Notes: a model not told the origin generated them from the letters alone. Positions 1 through 12,960 are shown, counted from the stretch's first letter. The stretch is 64,000 nucleotides of DNA from Haberlea rhodopensis (GCA_907163345.1 CAJQUN010000008.1:12649191-12713190); one strand, 5' to 3'. Program-made: numbers and translations.

Positions 1-2445
1 GTGACGAATGCTCCAGCAGTCTTCATGAGTCTGATGAACAGGGTGTTTCAGCCGTATCTTGATCAGTTCGTCATTGTGTTTATTGACGACATTCTCATCT
101 ACTCCCGGAGTGAGGAAGAGCATGTGAAACACTTGAGGACAGTGCTTCAGATTCTCAGAGAGCATCAGTTGTATGCTAAGCTCAGTAAGTGTGAATTTTG
201 GCTGAGCAGTGTAGTGTTTCTGGGGCATGTCATATCGAGCAGCGGGATATCTGTAGATCCCAAGAAGATTGAGGCTGTGATGGAGTGGGCTGCCCCCACT
301 TCTGTGCCTGAGATTCGAAGTTTTCTTGGTTTGGCCGGGTATTATCGACGCTTTGTCGAGGGCTTTTCGAAGATTGCCAAGCCGCTGACTCAGTTGACCC
401 AGAAGGGTGTACCTTTCTTTTGGTCAGAAGCTTGTGAGGAGAGCTTCCAAGAATTAAAGCACCGGTTGACGACGGCGCCAGTGTTAGTGATCCCTACGGA
501 GAACTCCAGATTTGTCCTGTATACTGATGCATCACTGCAGGGCCTTGGATGTGTTCTGATGCAAGATAAGCATGTGGTAGCTTATGCGTCGAGGCAGTTG
601 AAGTCGCATGAGACCAGATATCCAATTCATGACTTGGAATTGGCGGCTATCATCTTCGCCCTGAAGATCTGGAGGCATTATTTATATGGTACTTCATTCA
701 CCATATACACGGATCACAAGAGCCTCAAATTTTTATTCACTCAGACGGAGCTGAACATGAGGCAGAGGAGGTGGATGGACCTACTCAAGGACTATGATTG
801 CGAGATCGAGTACCATCCCGGAAAAGCCAATTTGACAGCAGACGCTTTGAGCCGGAAAGTGAGGAGTTCTGCTGAGGACGTCATCCAGTTGTCGGCTATG
901 ATGACCTCCTATTGCCATCTGGGCTATGATTTTGACATAGATGCATCGCCTGTGTATGTATCGACTTTGCTAGCTGAGCCAGACATCTATGAGAACATCA
1001 GGAGAGCTCAGAGGTCAGATGCTGAGGTTCAGAGGTGGTTATCTTTAGTACATCTTGGTCAGCCAACGAAATTCAGAGTGGCCGATGATGGGTCTTTGAG
1101 ATTGGGTGACCGATGGGTGGTTCCGAGTACGCCGGAGTTGCGTAAAGGAATCTTGGAGCGAGCTCACAGTAGCAGACTTAGCATCCACCCAGGCGGGAAG
1201 AAGATGTACAGAGATTTGCGTGGTCAGTTTTGGTGGAAAAGGATGAAGTCTGATGTCGTCGCTTTTGTAAAGAGGTGTTTGATCTGCCAGCAGGTTAAGA
1301 CAGAGAGACAGAGACCTGGCGGCGAGTTGAGAAGCTTGGAGATACCGAAGTGGAAGTGGGAGCACATTTCCATGGACTTCGTGACTCATTTGCCGAGGAG
1401 TGCTTCAGGCTTCGATGCTATTTGGGTGATTGTGGATCGACTGACTAAGGTAGCTCATTTTATCTCCTATAGCATGACTTTCACCTTTTTGAGGATGGCG
1501 CAGTTGTATATTAGAGATGTGGTGAGATTGCATGGGATCCCCGTTTCCATAGTGTCAGATCGAGATCCGCGATTCACATCTCATTTCTAGGAAGGTCTTC
1601 AGTCGGCCTTGGGAACTGAAGTCAGATTGAGTACTGCTTATCATCCTCAGACGGATGGCCAGACCGAGCGCACTATTCAGACGCTCGAGGACATGCTGAG
1701 AGCTTGTGTTTTGGAGTTCGATGCCTCTTGGCAGGATTCAGTGCCTTTGGTAGAGTTTTCTTATAACAATAGCTACCAGGCGAGTATTCAGATGGCTCCG
1801 TTTGAAGCTCTTTATGGCAGACGGTGTAGATCACCCTTATGTTGGGATGATTTGGACCGCAGATCGGTCGGAGGACCGGAGTTGATCCGAGAGATGGAAG
1901 AAAAGATAAAGACGATAAGGCAGAAAATGAAAGCGGCCCAGGACAGACAGGCAGCTTATGCAAATAAACGGCGGAGACCGTTGGAATTTCAGTTGGGAGA
2001 TAAGGTCTTTTTGAAGATCTCGCCTTTCAGAGGCGTTGTGCGATTTGGGATGCGCGGGAAACTGTCTCCGAGGTATGTTGGACCGTACGAGATCTTACAG
2101 CGCATTGGCACCTTAGCTTACCGACTGGCTTTGCCGCCTTCTTTATCTGGTATACATGATGTGTTTCATGTCTCGATGCTGCGGAAGTATGAGCCGGATC
2201 CGTCGCATGTTTTACAGCCTTCCGAAGTTCAGTTAGAGTCCGATGTGTCCTATGTGGAACGGCCTGTCAGAATTCTGGATCGAGCAGACCGTAGACTTCG
2301 GAACAAAGTGATACCTATGATCAAGGTTCAGTGGGATCGCACGGGTGTCGAGGAGGCTACGTGGGAGACGGAGCGGCATATGGTGCAGCACTACCCGGAA
2401 CTATTCTCTGGTATGTGTTTATGTTTAGTTTTCTATTTGGGGTAA
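1..2445 (+). pseudogene. gypsy pol 3' portion: RT-RNase H-integrase-chromodomain, one internal stop
   Basis: In frame from base 1. Residues 1-100 are the RT palm end, with the FIDD catalytic box at residues 27-30. RNase H follows, with acidic residues D176, E213, D238 and D281. The integrase zinc-binding region has H389, H396, C426 and C429; catalytic Asp residues are D459 and D520. A TAG at 1588-1590, where relatives usually have tryptophan, interrupts the core just before the catalytic Glu (in TDGQTER, about 1660). The same frame then runs to a stop at 2443-2445. The last 50 residues look like a chromodomain, thought to steer integration to heterochromatin. Apart from the one stop the visible part is well preserved, so the element is fairly young. 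Confidence 0.92.
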
Positions 2446-2475
2446 GTGCATGCGATTTCGAGGACGAAATCTTAT

Positions 2476-2489
2476 AAGTAGGGGAGTAT
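2476..2489 (+). other. polypurine tract
   Basis: Purine-rich AAGTAGGGGAGTAT sits directly before the TG that opens the LTR and would prime plus-strand DNA synthesis. Just upstream is TTTCGAGGACGAAAT, the same context found beside the polypurine tracts of the non-autonomous elements at 18179-18215 and 50901-50934. Confidence 0.8.
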
Positions 2490-3258
2490 TGTGACATCCC
2501 TGAAATGATTAATTGCAATTTGGTGCATTAATTGTGTTTACAATGATTAATTATGTGGTAATTAATTATGTGTTGGAATTTATTTACCTTATGGAAATGC
2601 ATGGTCATGTGGATGGGGTGACCCGGGGTTGCATTTCGGGGTGCATGTGGTGCATGTTGGGTAAATATTATTGGAAGCATGATTTATTTGCCATTGGTAG
2701 CAATTGATTAGAAATCATGTGTTTAATTGATATTTGGTGCATTATGAGTAAATGCTTTGAAAAATATCATGTTGGGGTGTTTTATACACCATGGAATTAT
2801 TTTGGTATGCATTTACTTAAATAAACTCACCTTTTATTATTCCCAACCCCACTTTACTATCCATCACTTTTTAACTTTAACAAATCAACTTCCAACAAAC
2901 CCTTTTTCTCCTCATTTTCGAAATCAAGCCTTGGGGTGAAGAGAAGTCCTTGCAAAATCTTGTTTTGTGGAGATTGTTAGGTGATTTGAGGTCCCCAAGA
3001 GGTATGGATACCTCATGGTTAATTTTTGTAAGGTTTTGTTTAAGTTTGATATGGTTTGAAGGGTTTTAAAATGGGTTTGTGTTGGGTTGTTGTGGTTTTG
3101 GTATTATTTTGGGTGGATGTTAAATATATGAGTTTATATAGATGTTTATTGTTGGTTTTGAGTTGTTGGGTTGGGTTGATGTTGGTGTTTGTGGGTATGA
3201 ATGAGTTGGGGTTGAAGATGGGTGAATAGTACCCAAACCCCGCATGCCCAGAGCTCGG

Positions 3259-3463
3259 CGATCGATCGGCGCGTTCTCGCGATCGATCGCGAGCAACAGA
3301 GCTGAGGCAGTGAGCTTCAGCGATCGATCGCGAGTTTGGCGCGATCGATCGGCGAGGCCGCGATCGATCGGCGCAAGCTCCGCGATCGATCGCGGATTGT
3401 TTATTTTTGTTGCTCGAGACAGTGAGGTCTCGCGATCGATCGGGGCTTTATGGCGATCGATCG
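3259..3463 (+). repeat. CGATCGATCG palindrome cluster in chromovirus LTR
   Basis: Eight exact copies of CGATCGATCG in 205 bp, with variable spacers. Flanks often extend the palindrome: CTCGCGATCGATCGCGAG at 3276-3293 is a perfect 18-bp palindrome. Equivalent clusters occur in the LTRs of three other lineages in this window. Confidence 0.9.
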
Positions 3464-3815
3464 CGAGACACCAAAAATGGTGTTTTTGGTTATTTTTGTG
3501 GGATTTTTGGTATTGGACTATTACTGGGTTCTAATATTGGTATTTGTGAATATGTAGAACCAACCCAGGTGGCAACGCAGCCAAGGAATTGAAGTCCTAC
3601 CATATTCCACTTTTGGAAAGGTACGTAGTGGACGTACGGGCACCCCAACGGTACATATATCCTATATACTTATTGTTTATGCATTGTGGATGCAAGTATA
3701 TATGTGGTATTGCATAGTGGATGCAAATACATGTTATGCATGATGTTTATAGATGCATATGATTATTGGTGCATATCCCATGAGTCGTGGTCATCCCTTG
3801 ATGATTTTAATGCTT

Positions 3816-4004
3816 GCCGCTAATTGGTTTGGTTCCGCTAAATGTAAGCGAGGGGTGGGAGCGCCGCATGTCACATTTGAGCGTGGTTATCATATAGGGC
3901 GAGGAAAGGGTATTTGCCGCTCAATGAGAGGCGAGGGGTGGGAGTCCCGCAGTCCATTGAAGCGAGGTTATCCTATGCCGCCTATATGTAAATAAGCGAG
4001 GGGC
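3816..4004 (+). repeat. alternating GCCGC / AGCGAGG motif field
   Basis: Degenerate alternation of GCCGC(T/A) and (A)GCGAGGGGTGGGAG-type words, for example near 3816, 3850, 3910 and 3940. The same pair of words recurs in the LTRs and interiors of the non-autonomous elements (16545-16650, 20760-21910, 45370-45490, 46690-47760) and in the solo LTR (37640-37770, reverse strand). Confidence 0.6.
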
Positions 4005-4561
4005 ATTAAAATACATTGTGATGGACAGACTAGGGATTGGTGATCAGTATTTGGTATTGATGAAATGGTATATGTTCATGACATGTTTAGACCATTGAAA
4101 ATAATCTATTGATTATACTCATGAGTTATGGTACAGGGACAACCAAACGGGAAGCGTTTGAAATGCATGGGGAAACAGGAAGTGTTTTATTATGATTATG
4201 CATTTACGCTTTATCTTCATATTGTGTTGAATATGAATGATTATTATTGCTCATGTTTGGGGGTTGTCCTTGTAGGTACCTTTTTGGCATGATAGAAGGG
4301 CTTGAACGGGTTGAGGTGGTGAGCTTGAGGATGCTTTTGTGAATTGAAGGACAGGATTATTTTTGGATAGTATCTACTCTAGGAGTAGTATAAAACTATA
4401 ATTGAACATTCATTGATTGGAATGTAATTAATCCATTTGGTAGTCCTTATTTTGGCATGTAATGCTTAAGCTCATAGACTCAACACGTTATTTCTCACTC
4501 TGATCATTTATATTAGCTCTATTATGCCTTGATTCCGCACTTAAGGATTAGGGTCCTTACA

Positions 4562-5412
4562 GTATTCATAGCAAAACCCACTTACAGTCGGATATACAAA
4601 GCATGGTAGAATGGATCCCGGATTACGAAGGTGGTGCGAATCATCTCCTCTCTTGCCTTCAAGCTTTCGAATTCTTGTGTATGTGAGAATGTGAATTTTC
4701 GAAACATTGCAAGTGTAGAATAAGATTTTCTTGGCATGATGTGTTGTGGATTTCAAAGGTGTTGATTCTTGGAAGAATAGCCCTTTCTTTGGTGGGATTT
4801 GAGGTGATTTAAAGGTAGGGAAATTAATTAAATTCCTTAACTTTGGTCATTTAGTGTCATGATTTGGCAAGGCAATGAATGCAAATATGCATCTTGGTAG
4901 GATAAGCTTTTCTTTGGTATGGTATAATATGTTATAATGTATGAGACTTAATTGCATTTTCATAATTTTGGTCTCCTAATGACAAGATTTGAGCCAAGTA
5001 ATGAATGCGTCAACAATTGGTTATTAATGTGAATTAATTTATCAATTCCATAACTTTGGCCTTTTAATGACATAGTTTGAGCAAGATATTGATTGAGTCA
5101 TCAATGAGCAAAATTAATTGTAAAAGAATGGGGTCATCACATGTTGGCCATCTAGTGGCATGATTTGAGCAAGACATTAAATGTCAATAACTTGGATAGA
5201 GTGGAATTGAATGGTGGCAAGAATTTGGGTCATACAATTGAATGATCAATGACAATGTTTGGGCAATGAATGTATTAGTAGAGGGAATTGAATGACATGC
5301 CATGATTTGAGTTAGACACTTAAATATCATTGAATGACTAATGTCAAGGTTTGTGCAAGGTCATTGAATGGCTAACATGGTTTGGGGCAAGGTAAATTTT
5401 CGGGTCTTCACA
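4562..5412 (-). repeat. LTR remnant, first arm of a tandem duplication
   Basis: Closely matches 13708-14559, the terminal half of the LTR at 12961-14559, and ends with the same GGGTCTTCACA. It is cut at its left by the chromovirus (boundary 4561/4562). The five bases after it are CATTG, the same as the five bases before the element at 7346, so it shares one insertion site with that element. Confidence 0.85.
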
Positions 5413-6417
5413 CATTGATGAAATATATTAGTAATATAATAACAAGTTTATTATCATCAAAATCATGATTGTTCTGGTTTTTAGAATTCAACATACATCG
5501 TCAACATCTGTGTTGGTCGAATAAAATTCGTCTGCGTTTCGGCGATATTTGCGACCCTGCCCGGATCATAATTTAGATTTTGGGATTACGTATATTATAT
5601 TTTATGATTACATATATTATAATTGTATGAGCCCCTCTTTTTTGTAATAGGTTTTGGTAATTCAACATATATAGTGTATACCCCTGTATATGAGGTGTGT
5701 ATATGTTGATTTTTATCAAAAATAATGTTCAACATGTTGCATTATATGTTTTTAAGTAGAGGAATGCACTAGGTATTCATTTAATGATATGTAAAAGGCT
5801 ATAAATTTTAAAAAAAAATAAAAAATTGACCGATATCATTTTCCAAATAAACTCTAATTTATTTACACGGAGCATCCCACATATGTATATGTTAAAAAAA
5901 TATACTCTTTAGTTTAATATGCATATGAACATTGACTTGATTTATATGTAATTAGTTTATTTGCAGGCTTAAACTATTATTTAATTTCCTATAAATTAAT
6001 TTTAAATTAGATACTTTAATTAAATATAGTTAGGTCTAATTGATTGATATTCTGTTTGTATATAATTTATTAGGAATTTAATTGATATGACGATATACAT
6101 CTGGTATTGCAAAAGGCACTACAGAATTATATGGAAATGCAGAACTACAACAAATAACGGGAAATCAATGGTCAATAAATAGAGACCATTAGTATAAAAT
6201 TTAATTTGTTTTAAATTATATAACTGTTTTAATATATTCAATTGTCCATCATGTGGCATTTAAGTTCAAATTAGTAGTTCAAGATCTCATGAGCCACTTT
6301 CAAAATTTAATATATTTTACCAATAAAAAAATTAATTTTTTTTTTTTACATTTTATAATATATTTATAATCTAAACTAATTATTATATTTAAAAATTAAA
6401 ATAATAATAATTAATAG
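5413..6417. repeat. duplicated flank, copy 1 (matches 14560-15494)
   Basis: Non-LTR sequence starting CATTGATGAAATATATTAG that is repeated after the right LTR at 14560. The two copies differ by point changes and by an approximately 60-bp stretch present only here (about 5820-5885). No gene is visible. It holds an imperfect hairpin with TCAACATATA and TATATGTTGA arms at about 5663-5712. Similarity to copy 2 stops near 6417. Confidence 0.75.
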
Positions 6418-7345
6418 CGAACATAATATATATAAAATTCTCATGATGGGTCTGACATGTACCCATATATTGATTTGATATCTCATATCTATAACTAAAG
6501 TCATCAATCAACATATACTAGTATCCATGTATCATCATTATCATAGTTCTTGATAATACTCGATTAGGGACTATTTAAGAATAATATATTATTATTTTAA
6601 GATTATGTATAAATTCATAATATGCAGACAATTAATATGATATATAATAATGAATTGCCAAATATCATAATACAATGTTTGCCAAAATAAATCATCTAAT
6701 GAAAAGTCTTTAGGGCATATTCCAACAATAATCTCATAATTAACAGTAATCAAATTTTAGTGCATTACAAAATCGTTTCAGCTTGATCACTCATCTGGTC
6801 TTATGGGATCCTCTCTGCTGATCTGGTCTAATCTACTTTACTTGTCGATCAACTGATCTGTTTTGTTCAGCTTTGTTGTTCATCCAGTTGGTCTGATCGG
6901 TTCAGATCTGCTGCTTACTTAGCTGATTTTCTATCTTATGTCAAACTCTTGATTCAATGATTTTTTGACCAAGTAATGAAGATAAAAGTTGTAGTTCCCT
7001 ATCTTAACTTTCCATAGAATCAAGAATTAATCCATTCTCGATTTCATAATTTGAGATTTATTCTCGAAATACGAGACTATAAGTCTACTAAAGGTTTTCT
7101 CCATTCAGTGTAAGACAACACTCAATGTGGTTTGTTATCATCTTAAATTCCAATCCAACTTCGCTGGTCTGAAATGATTTTTAAATCATTGTCTTATCTT
7201 TATAACACATATAACATCTCTTCATTTTCAATAACTGACCTGTGAGATATGACCAAAATACTAGAGTTGGTTTGACTTCCTTGGTGTCTTATTTCTTCAG
7301 ATTCAATTGGAGCTATCATACGCGTTGCAACCTAGCTACACATTG
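6418..7345. other. spacer without recognisable gene
   Basis: AT-rich DNA between the end of the duplicated flank and the gypsy derivative. A patch at 6780-6960 with repeated TGATCTG/GGTCTGATC words resembles U3 wording in the copia LTR at 61640-61920 and may be an old copia LTR fragment. Its last five bases (7341-7345, CATTG) are the left target duplication of the next element. Confidence 0.5.
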
Positions 7346-8909
7346 TGTCACGCCCCGAGAACGGAGTGCATGCCACCGGCGTTGATTCCAAACGTTAATT
7401 CAAAATCAACAAGCCTCATGTACAGATCTATGATAAAAACCAGTCTATTTATTCCATTGAAATAATAATCGTCTTTACAACTGTAAATCAACTTGAATAA
7501 GTTGTTCAAAAAGCACATTAGATCTAAACAGAGTTGCTGAAACGTAACGTAATAAAATCTTGAATCTCCTCGGTAGATCACTAGTCCAAAATTTATCTTC
7601 TTCTTTGTCTTCAACATATTCTTCGTCCTTAACTGGGAAGGTGTGGTAAGTGATGAGTATTTGGGAAAATACTCAGCAAGCAGGGGCCAGTTGAACATGA
7701 TAAAACATACATATAAAGCTTTTCAAATAACTCTTTATCAAACACATAGTAGATCGATTCACATACTCATAATTGCTCACAATAGAGTCTCATCACATAA
7801 ACACATAATCACATAATCTCCTTCTTGGGATTAAGAGGTGGCTCCCATGGCATATCACTTTGCTCTTAAGGATCAAGAGGGGACTCCCATGCATCTGGCA
7901 TGCCCACATCATGTAGCACATTGCCCCGCCGAATTAAGTGGTGACTCCTACACACATAACACTTTCCCCCGTAGAGCCGTCGACTTTCGATGCGCATTTC
8001 TCATAAACTTTCATAATATCATCTTTAAAATACATTTTCGTGTTCAACTGAAGTTTTAACATATGTATAGAGTTTCAAAAACGAAATGATATTCATAGCA
8101 ACAACCCACTTACAGTCGGATATACAAAGCATTTACGAAGGTGGTGCGAATCATCTCCTCTCTTGCCTTGAAGCTTTCGAATTCTTGTAAATGTGAGAAG
8201 GTGAATTTTCGAAACATTGCTAAGTGTAGAATAAGATTTTCTTGGCATGATGTGTTGTGGATTTCAAAGGTGTTGATTCTTGGAAGAATAGGGATTTGAG
8301 GTGATTTAAAGGTAGGGAAATTAATTAAATTCCTTAACTTTGGTCATTTAGTGTCATGATTTGGCAAGGCAATGAATGCAAATATGCATCTTGGTAGGAT
8401 AAGCTTTTCTTTGGTATGATATAATATGTTATAATGTAGGAGACTTAATTGCATTTCCATAATTTTGGTCTCCTAATGACAAGATTTGAGCCAAGTAATG
8501 AACGGGTCAACAATTGGTTATTAATGTGAATTAATTTATCAATTCCATAACTTTGGCCTTTTAATGACATAGTTTGAGCAAGGTATTGATTGAGTCATCA
8601 ATGGGCAAAATTAATTATAAAAGAATGGGATCATCACATGTTGGCCATCTAGTGGCATGATTTGAGCAAAGACATTAAATGTAAATAACTTGGATAGAGT
8701 GGAATTGAATGGTGGCAAGAATTTGGGTCATACAATTGAATGGTCAATGACAATATTTGGGCAATTGAATGTGTTAGTGAGGGAATTGAATGGTATGCCA
8801 TGATTTGAGTTAGACACTCAAATATCATTGAATGGCTAATTTCAAGGTTTTTCCAAGGTCATTGAATGGCTAACATGGTTTGGGCAAGGTAAATTTTTGG
8901 GTCTTCACA
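7346..8909 (-). repeat. 3' LTR of the gypsy derivative
   Basis: Runs from TGTCACGCCCCGAG to GGGTCTTCACA and matches 12961-14559 nearly throughout, with small deletions (about 20 bp near 8130 and a shorter one near 8290). Confidence 0.87.
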
Positions 8910-8922
8910 CCCCTTCCTCCTT
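8910..8922 (-). other. polypurine tract
   Basis: CCCCTTCCTCCTT on the plus strand (purines on the minus strand) directly abuts the LTR end at 8909, followed by the reverse complement of a GGACGAAACTT context typical of gypsy 3' ends. Confidence 0.7.
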
Positions 8923-9115
8923 ATTGGAAGTTTCGTCCTAAGTCATCTCGATCTTCAAAGAGATATATATATTTCACTCGAATCTTTTCTTCAGTTCCCA
9001 AGTGACTTCTCGTATGGGTTGACCTTTGGACATTGACGTAAAGAAATGTACTTCGTCTCAGCACTTGATCCTTTGAATCCGCGCACCAAATCGATATTTC
9101 TTCACACTTCTTCAA
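8921..9115 (-). pseudogene. gypsy pol C-terminus (chromodomain) remnant
   Basis: The leftward frame ends in TEEKIRVKYIYLFE followed by DDLGRNFQ and a stop, directly against the polypurine tract. This matches the usual end of chromovirus pol in both wording and position (W/E-rich chromodomain helix, then a GRNF-type tail). The N-terminal part of the frame is scrambled. Further pol-like decay may continue to about 9290, but I cannot follow it. It shows the element descends from an autonomous chromovirus-like parent. Confidence 0.6.
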
Positions 9116-11257
9116 CTACTAGAATTTTTGCTTCGAGCATATGGTTCAGGTCTGCAATGTATCTCCTAAGTTGTGATATGTGGAAAATATTACAATTTTG
9201 GGATAGGCTTGGAGTCAGCGCTATTTTGATTTTGTTGGAACTGTCAGTGTTGAAAGTAACTCGCTAAGGACAAAGTTTTGCTCTAAATTTCGTATTGAAG
9301 TCTGAGGCTCAAACAGGTAGCATATCCTCGAAGGTCTGAGTTGCCCTTACATATGGTACTAAGAGTCACATGAGTACTTGTCGGTTATCGAAAGCTCTAA
9401 CAAGGTTGTGACACAAATCGTGGGCCTCTTGGAGTTGTCGAGACTGGCTTCCTACGTTCATTGGTTTATAGTTTCGACCGATCTCTTACCTAATCGATCC
9501 GACATTCATATTTACAAGTATTTCTTTTATCGAGCTTTCGTCGCACATTCTAATGAAGTTATCTTAACTTAAAGAAAATGAATGAATGTGTTTTCTTTGT
9601 CAAACTGATCAATGATAGGAGTAAAGTCTCTTAAATAAAAAAAAAATATTTGTTCAATACAATCCAAAAGTTTCTCAAGGGGGTGTAAAGTGAATGATCA
9701 ACTTTTTGTGAGTCGAACCGATCGAAACAATTGTTGAATACTACAAAACTTTGCAAGGATAACATACCTTATTCTAGGATACGGCCTCATGAAATAAACG
9801 AAATGATAATTCTAAGAAAGTGGAAAGAAGGAAAAAGTATGTAGTTTTGTGCATTAGTCGAAAAATAATTTTTGATATGAAGAAGATCAAGGTCATATCA
9901 AACTCAAGCAGTCACGGAGTCTCAAAAATGAATTAATAAACAATTGATGTATCGAACTTTAATGAAGAACGATAACCATATTAACCAAATAATATTTGGG
10001 TAATTATGAAGCAAAAACATACTATGAAAATCCGAAGTACTAGAAATGATTGAACGATTGTTTCTCAAGTATGATATATTTCCAGCGGTCCAAACTATTT
10101 AAAATAGATGAGGATATAAGAACAATTTCAGGGTGAATCAATAGTTGGATAAGTGAACAAAGGAGAATATTTCAAGGTTGACGAAAGAAGCTCTATAATG
10201 CAATAAGTAGATTGAATAATTTTCCAGATAAAATCATATGATTCGAGTATTCTAGAAGGATTAAAAGTGAGCTTTCACATTGAATATGAGATTATATCAA
10301 AGGGGACAAAATCGAGCGCAAAAGATATAATTGGATGTTTAGGATGAAATAAATCAAGCGAGGAAATGTCCAATAGCCGTGATGACATGCTAACTCGTTA
10401 TTCCAATGAAAATTGAGTTCAAGGATATCAATAACAAATTTGAAGGAAGACAAATGAATTCATTTTTTGAATAAATTTTATCAAATTTCAAAAGATTTAT
10501 TGGACTGCGGAAAGTTAGTTTCTAATTTTCTTAATAAATTCTAAGTGACTAGTCTATTCTCATTTGAACCAAAATATTGTTTGAGTACGATGTTCCATCA
10601 TTATATCCAAATTGAGAAATGGACTTTTAATATCCTTATTAATTTTTAGAGACTAATCTACTATCTCTCATTTCAACCAAATGATCATAACAACTTGAAC
10701 CCAAAGTATCACAATTTATACTCAATTTATGAGACGTGTCTTAATTATGTCTCCCAAAATTATAACATGACTTTACTTAAGTTCTAAGGATCACAATAAG
10801 AATAAGGAGGACATGTCATCGACTATTCGAGTTAGCCCGAGATTTCACTTCAAATGAAGTTTCTTGGAATTGGATGAAAAATTTCAAAACAATCTCCATG
10901 ATGAATCTAATAAAATATGAACTCGAATTTATTGAGTGGTTTGGGAACTAAAATTCTCGAAGTTAGCCCAAGAATAAAAATTCAAGGAATTGGGCGTAAT
11001 ACATGGAAAACGAGTGGATTGAGTTCATAGTAACTTACAAAGAGGGATATAACTTTTGAAAATAATAGTAGCAAGGGCTTAAAGTTGTTGCGTAGGAGTG
11101 TAACCTATGAATAACACAATTCGAGATACGCTCGGAATAAATTAAAATTTATTAATTAAACTGAGAGGTTCACAACGAAATTCTAAACAAAAAATTCATC
11201 ACTAAAATACCCAAGATATATTCCTTATCATCCTTATGACATTGCATACTAGAAAAA
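9116..11257. other. internal region with no recognisable gene
   Basis: Interior of the gypsy derivative. AT-rich, with no open frame resembling RT, RNase H or integrase on either strand. Confidence 0.6.
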
Positions 11258-11704
11258 TTAGTCTATTTCTTCTCCGTCTCCTAAATCCCCTTCAACGTTT
11301 TCCATTACTATAGGATTTTCCTCGGGATCATACTCTTCCAAAACGAGATTGATGAAAAATTGCTTGTAGTCGGCTTCCTGTGCCAATTCGTTCTTCTCAT
11401 TCGTGAGAGCTTGGATACGGGTTCACATGTTCTCACGATACTCATTGAACTCCTGCTCGAAGCGTTCCAACTATTGGCACTTGTTATTGTGGACTATCAC
11501 AAGTGTTTTGTTGTCCTCGATTGCTTTTGTAAGTCGCTCTCCAACACGATGATGGTGGTAAGTCATCCTTTGAGCCTTGAAACGAAAGTGATTGATTATC
11601 TCCAACAACTCGGTCTTGTCTCGCATCTCCTTGTCTTGGAATACTTTAAATTCGGTTATATCATGCTCCATATTTTGGATCAAATTGGTTTGAGCTTGAG
11701 TCAT
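11258..11704 (-). pseudogene. decayed coiled-coil reading frame of the gypsy derivative
   Basis: Reading leftward from the ATG at 11702-11704, one frame is kept for about 148 codons and is broken by only two stops (TAG at 11471-11473, TGA at 11423-11425) before its end at 11258-11260. The product is rich in E, Q, K and L with heptad-like spacing and finishes in a strongly acidic tail (for example NVEGDLGDGEEID). I do not recognise the family. It could be the remnant of a gag-like or accessory protein, or chance. The acidic tail on a coiled coil argues for real former coding. Confidence 0.5.
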
Positions 11705-11939
11705 CGTAGCCTACATCGTATTGGGAAAAAAATATGCTACGGTGGATGTGGAATCGAATGATGAGATTTCGTGGGTTAGAGTTCTTTGAGGAAAAAGTTA
11801 AATTCTCAATTGGTTACTTTTCGGTTGCAAAATTTCAAAAATGACAAATGATTTTTTATTTTTTTGAAATGATGTGAGGATAAATAACACAATTCGTATT
11901 GGAATAATCTACTTCGGTGGTTCAAAAATTGAGGGCAAG

Positions 11940-12520
11940 TATTTGAGATATTAGGGTTTAATAGGCGCGGCTTGGGGCTTCAAGAATTCGATCACTCGAG
12001 ATTTGGAATTTCGAAATTGTTTGAGGGCTATTATATACATATTATGAGGATTCATAACCCAAATTTAATTTTAAAATGGCATTCGGAATTGGGAGAAATC
12101 AAAGTCCAAAATTTTCCCAATTTTAGTTCTTGGGCGAGAATCTCGATCCGAAATTGAGCATCTTCCCTTGTTTGTGATTTCGATTGGATAGAGGGTTTTT
12201 GTTCGACGTGATATAAGGATCATAAACCCAGGATAGATTTAGAAATTCGAATCCCAAATTTCCGTGACATAGGGTTCTAAGGGGCGTGTATTGCGGTTCA
12301 AAATTGGAAGCTTTCTCTTGTTTGTGAGAAACATCTAATAGAGGACTTTTATTAGCCACATAATTATGAGTAATAATCCGAAGTGAATTAGATTTTTGTG
12401 TTCGAATGCTCGATCAAATCAACAGCTGAAGTTTCGCCACTTAGGGTTCTTGAGGGCGAGAATTGTATCTGCAATTGTTCACCGACCAGTGAACGGTAAT
12501 AGAATTGAGAGAGGGCTTTT
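11940..12520. repeat. degenerate direct repeats of about 150-180 bp
   Basis: Words such as TAGGGTTCT, GGGCGAGAAT, AAATTG, TTGTTTGTGA, GAGGG(C/T)TTTT and GATCATAAACCCA recur in the same order about three to four times. They lie in the 5' part of the minus-strand element's interior. The four-base-wide GGTGGTGGTGATGG patch at about 12735-12770 is separate microsatellite-like DNA. Confidence 0.45.
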
Positions 12521-12942
12521 TCTCGTCTGATAAAGGCGGTCATGATGGTATGTCTAGATACTTGATCGGTGGTCGGCGGTGCGAGATCGGAAAATTGACG
12601 TGTTTGGAGTCTCGAGTTTCGATCGAGAAATCGGCCATGCTAACGCCTTCCGTTCAGCTCGATACCTAGTGTCGTATTTAGTCTCAGGGAGAAGTTCACG
12701 GTGGTGGGTTGAATTTCGGACTAAGGCAACGGTGACGGTGGTGGTGGTGGTGATGGCGGCAGTGCTGGCGGCAGTTTCCAAATCTTGCTCTTTTTTTTTT
12801 GAAATATAATTTTAGATTGTTAATTTGATTCCCCAATGATATTTGGACTTAAACCAGTTGGTTTATTTGATCCGGGATTTTTAATTCGGTTGATTTATAT
12901 CAACCAAAAATCTTTTCCCAGCGGGATCATGGAACCTGGTTT

Positions 12943-12954
12943 GCATAGATACCA
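12943..12954 (-). other. primer binding site (diverged Met-tRNA type)
   Basis: On the minus strand the sequence after the 5' LTR reads TGGTATCTATGC after a few bases. It matches the usual plant initiator-Met site at 9 of 12 positions, including all of TGGTATC. Confidence 0.55.
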
Positions 12955-12960
12955 CTAAAA

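Larger units (their letters stand above)
1..4561 (+). mobile_element. Ty3/gypsy chromovirus (Tekay/Del-like), 3' part
   Basis: The element enters the window inside reverse transcriptase and ends with a 2.07 kb LTR at 4561. Domain order (RT, RNase H, integrase, C-terminal chromodomain-like segment) defines Ty3/gypsy; the long LTR and chromodomain point to the Tekay/Del group. Sequence to its right (from 4562) matches the interior of another LTR family seen whole at 12961-14559, so this element landed inside that LTR. Its 5' half and left target duplication lie outside the window. Confidence 0.93.
2490..4561 (+). repeat. 3' LTR of the chromovirus
   Basis: Begins TGTGACATCCC right after the polypurine tract and ends GGTCCTTACA, so it is bounded by TG...CA (2072 bp). 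A diverged reverse-strand copy of the same family is the solo LTR at 37171-38744, which defines both ends independently. It contains the palindrome cluster (3259-3463) and a GCCGC/GCGA motif field (3816-4004). I see no clear TATA box. Confidence 0.88.

Noticed and set aside
1045..1389. Antisense 114-codon frame inside gypsy pol
   Set aside because: Shadow of the integrase coding sequence on the opposite strand.
12554..12809. Thr/Val-rich frames on both strands near 12700
   Set aside because: Caused by a GGTGGTGGTGATGG microsatellite patch.
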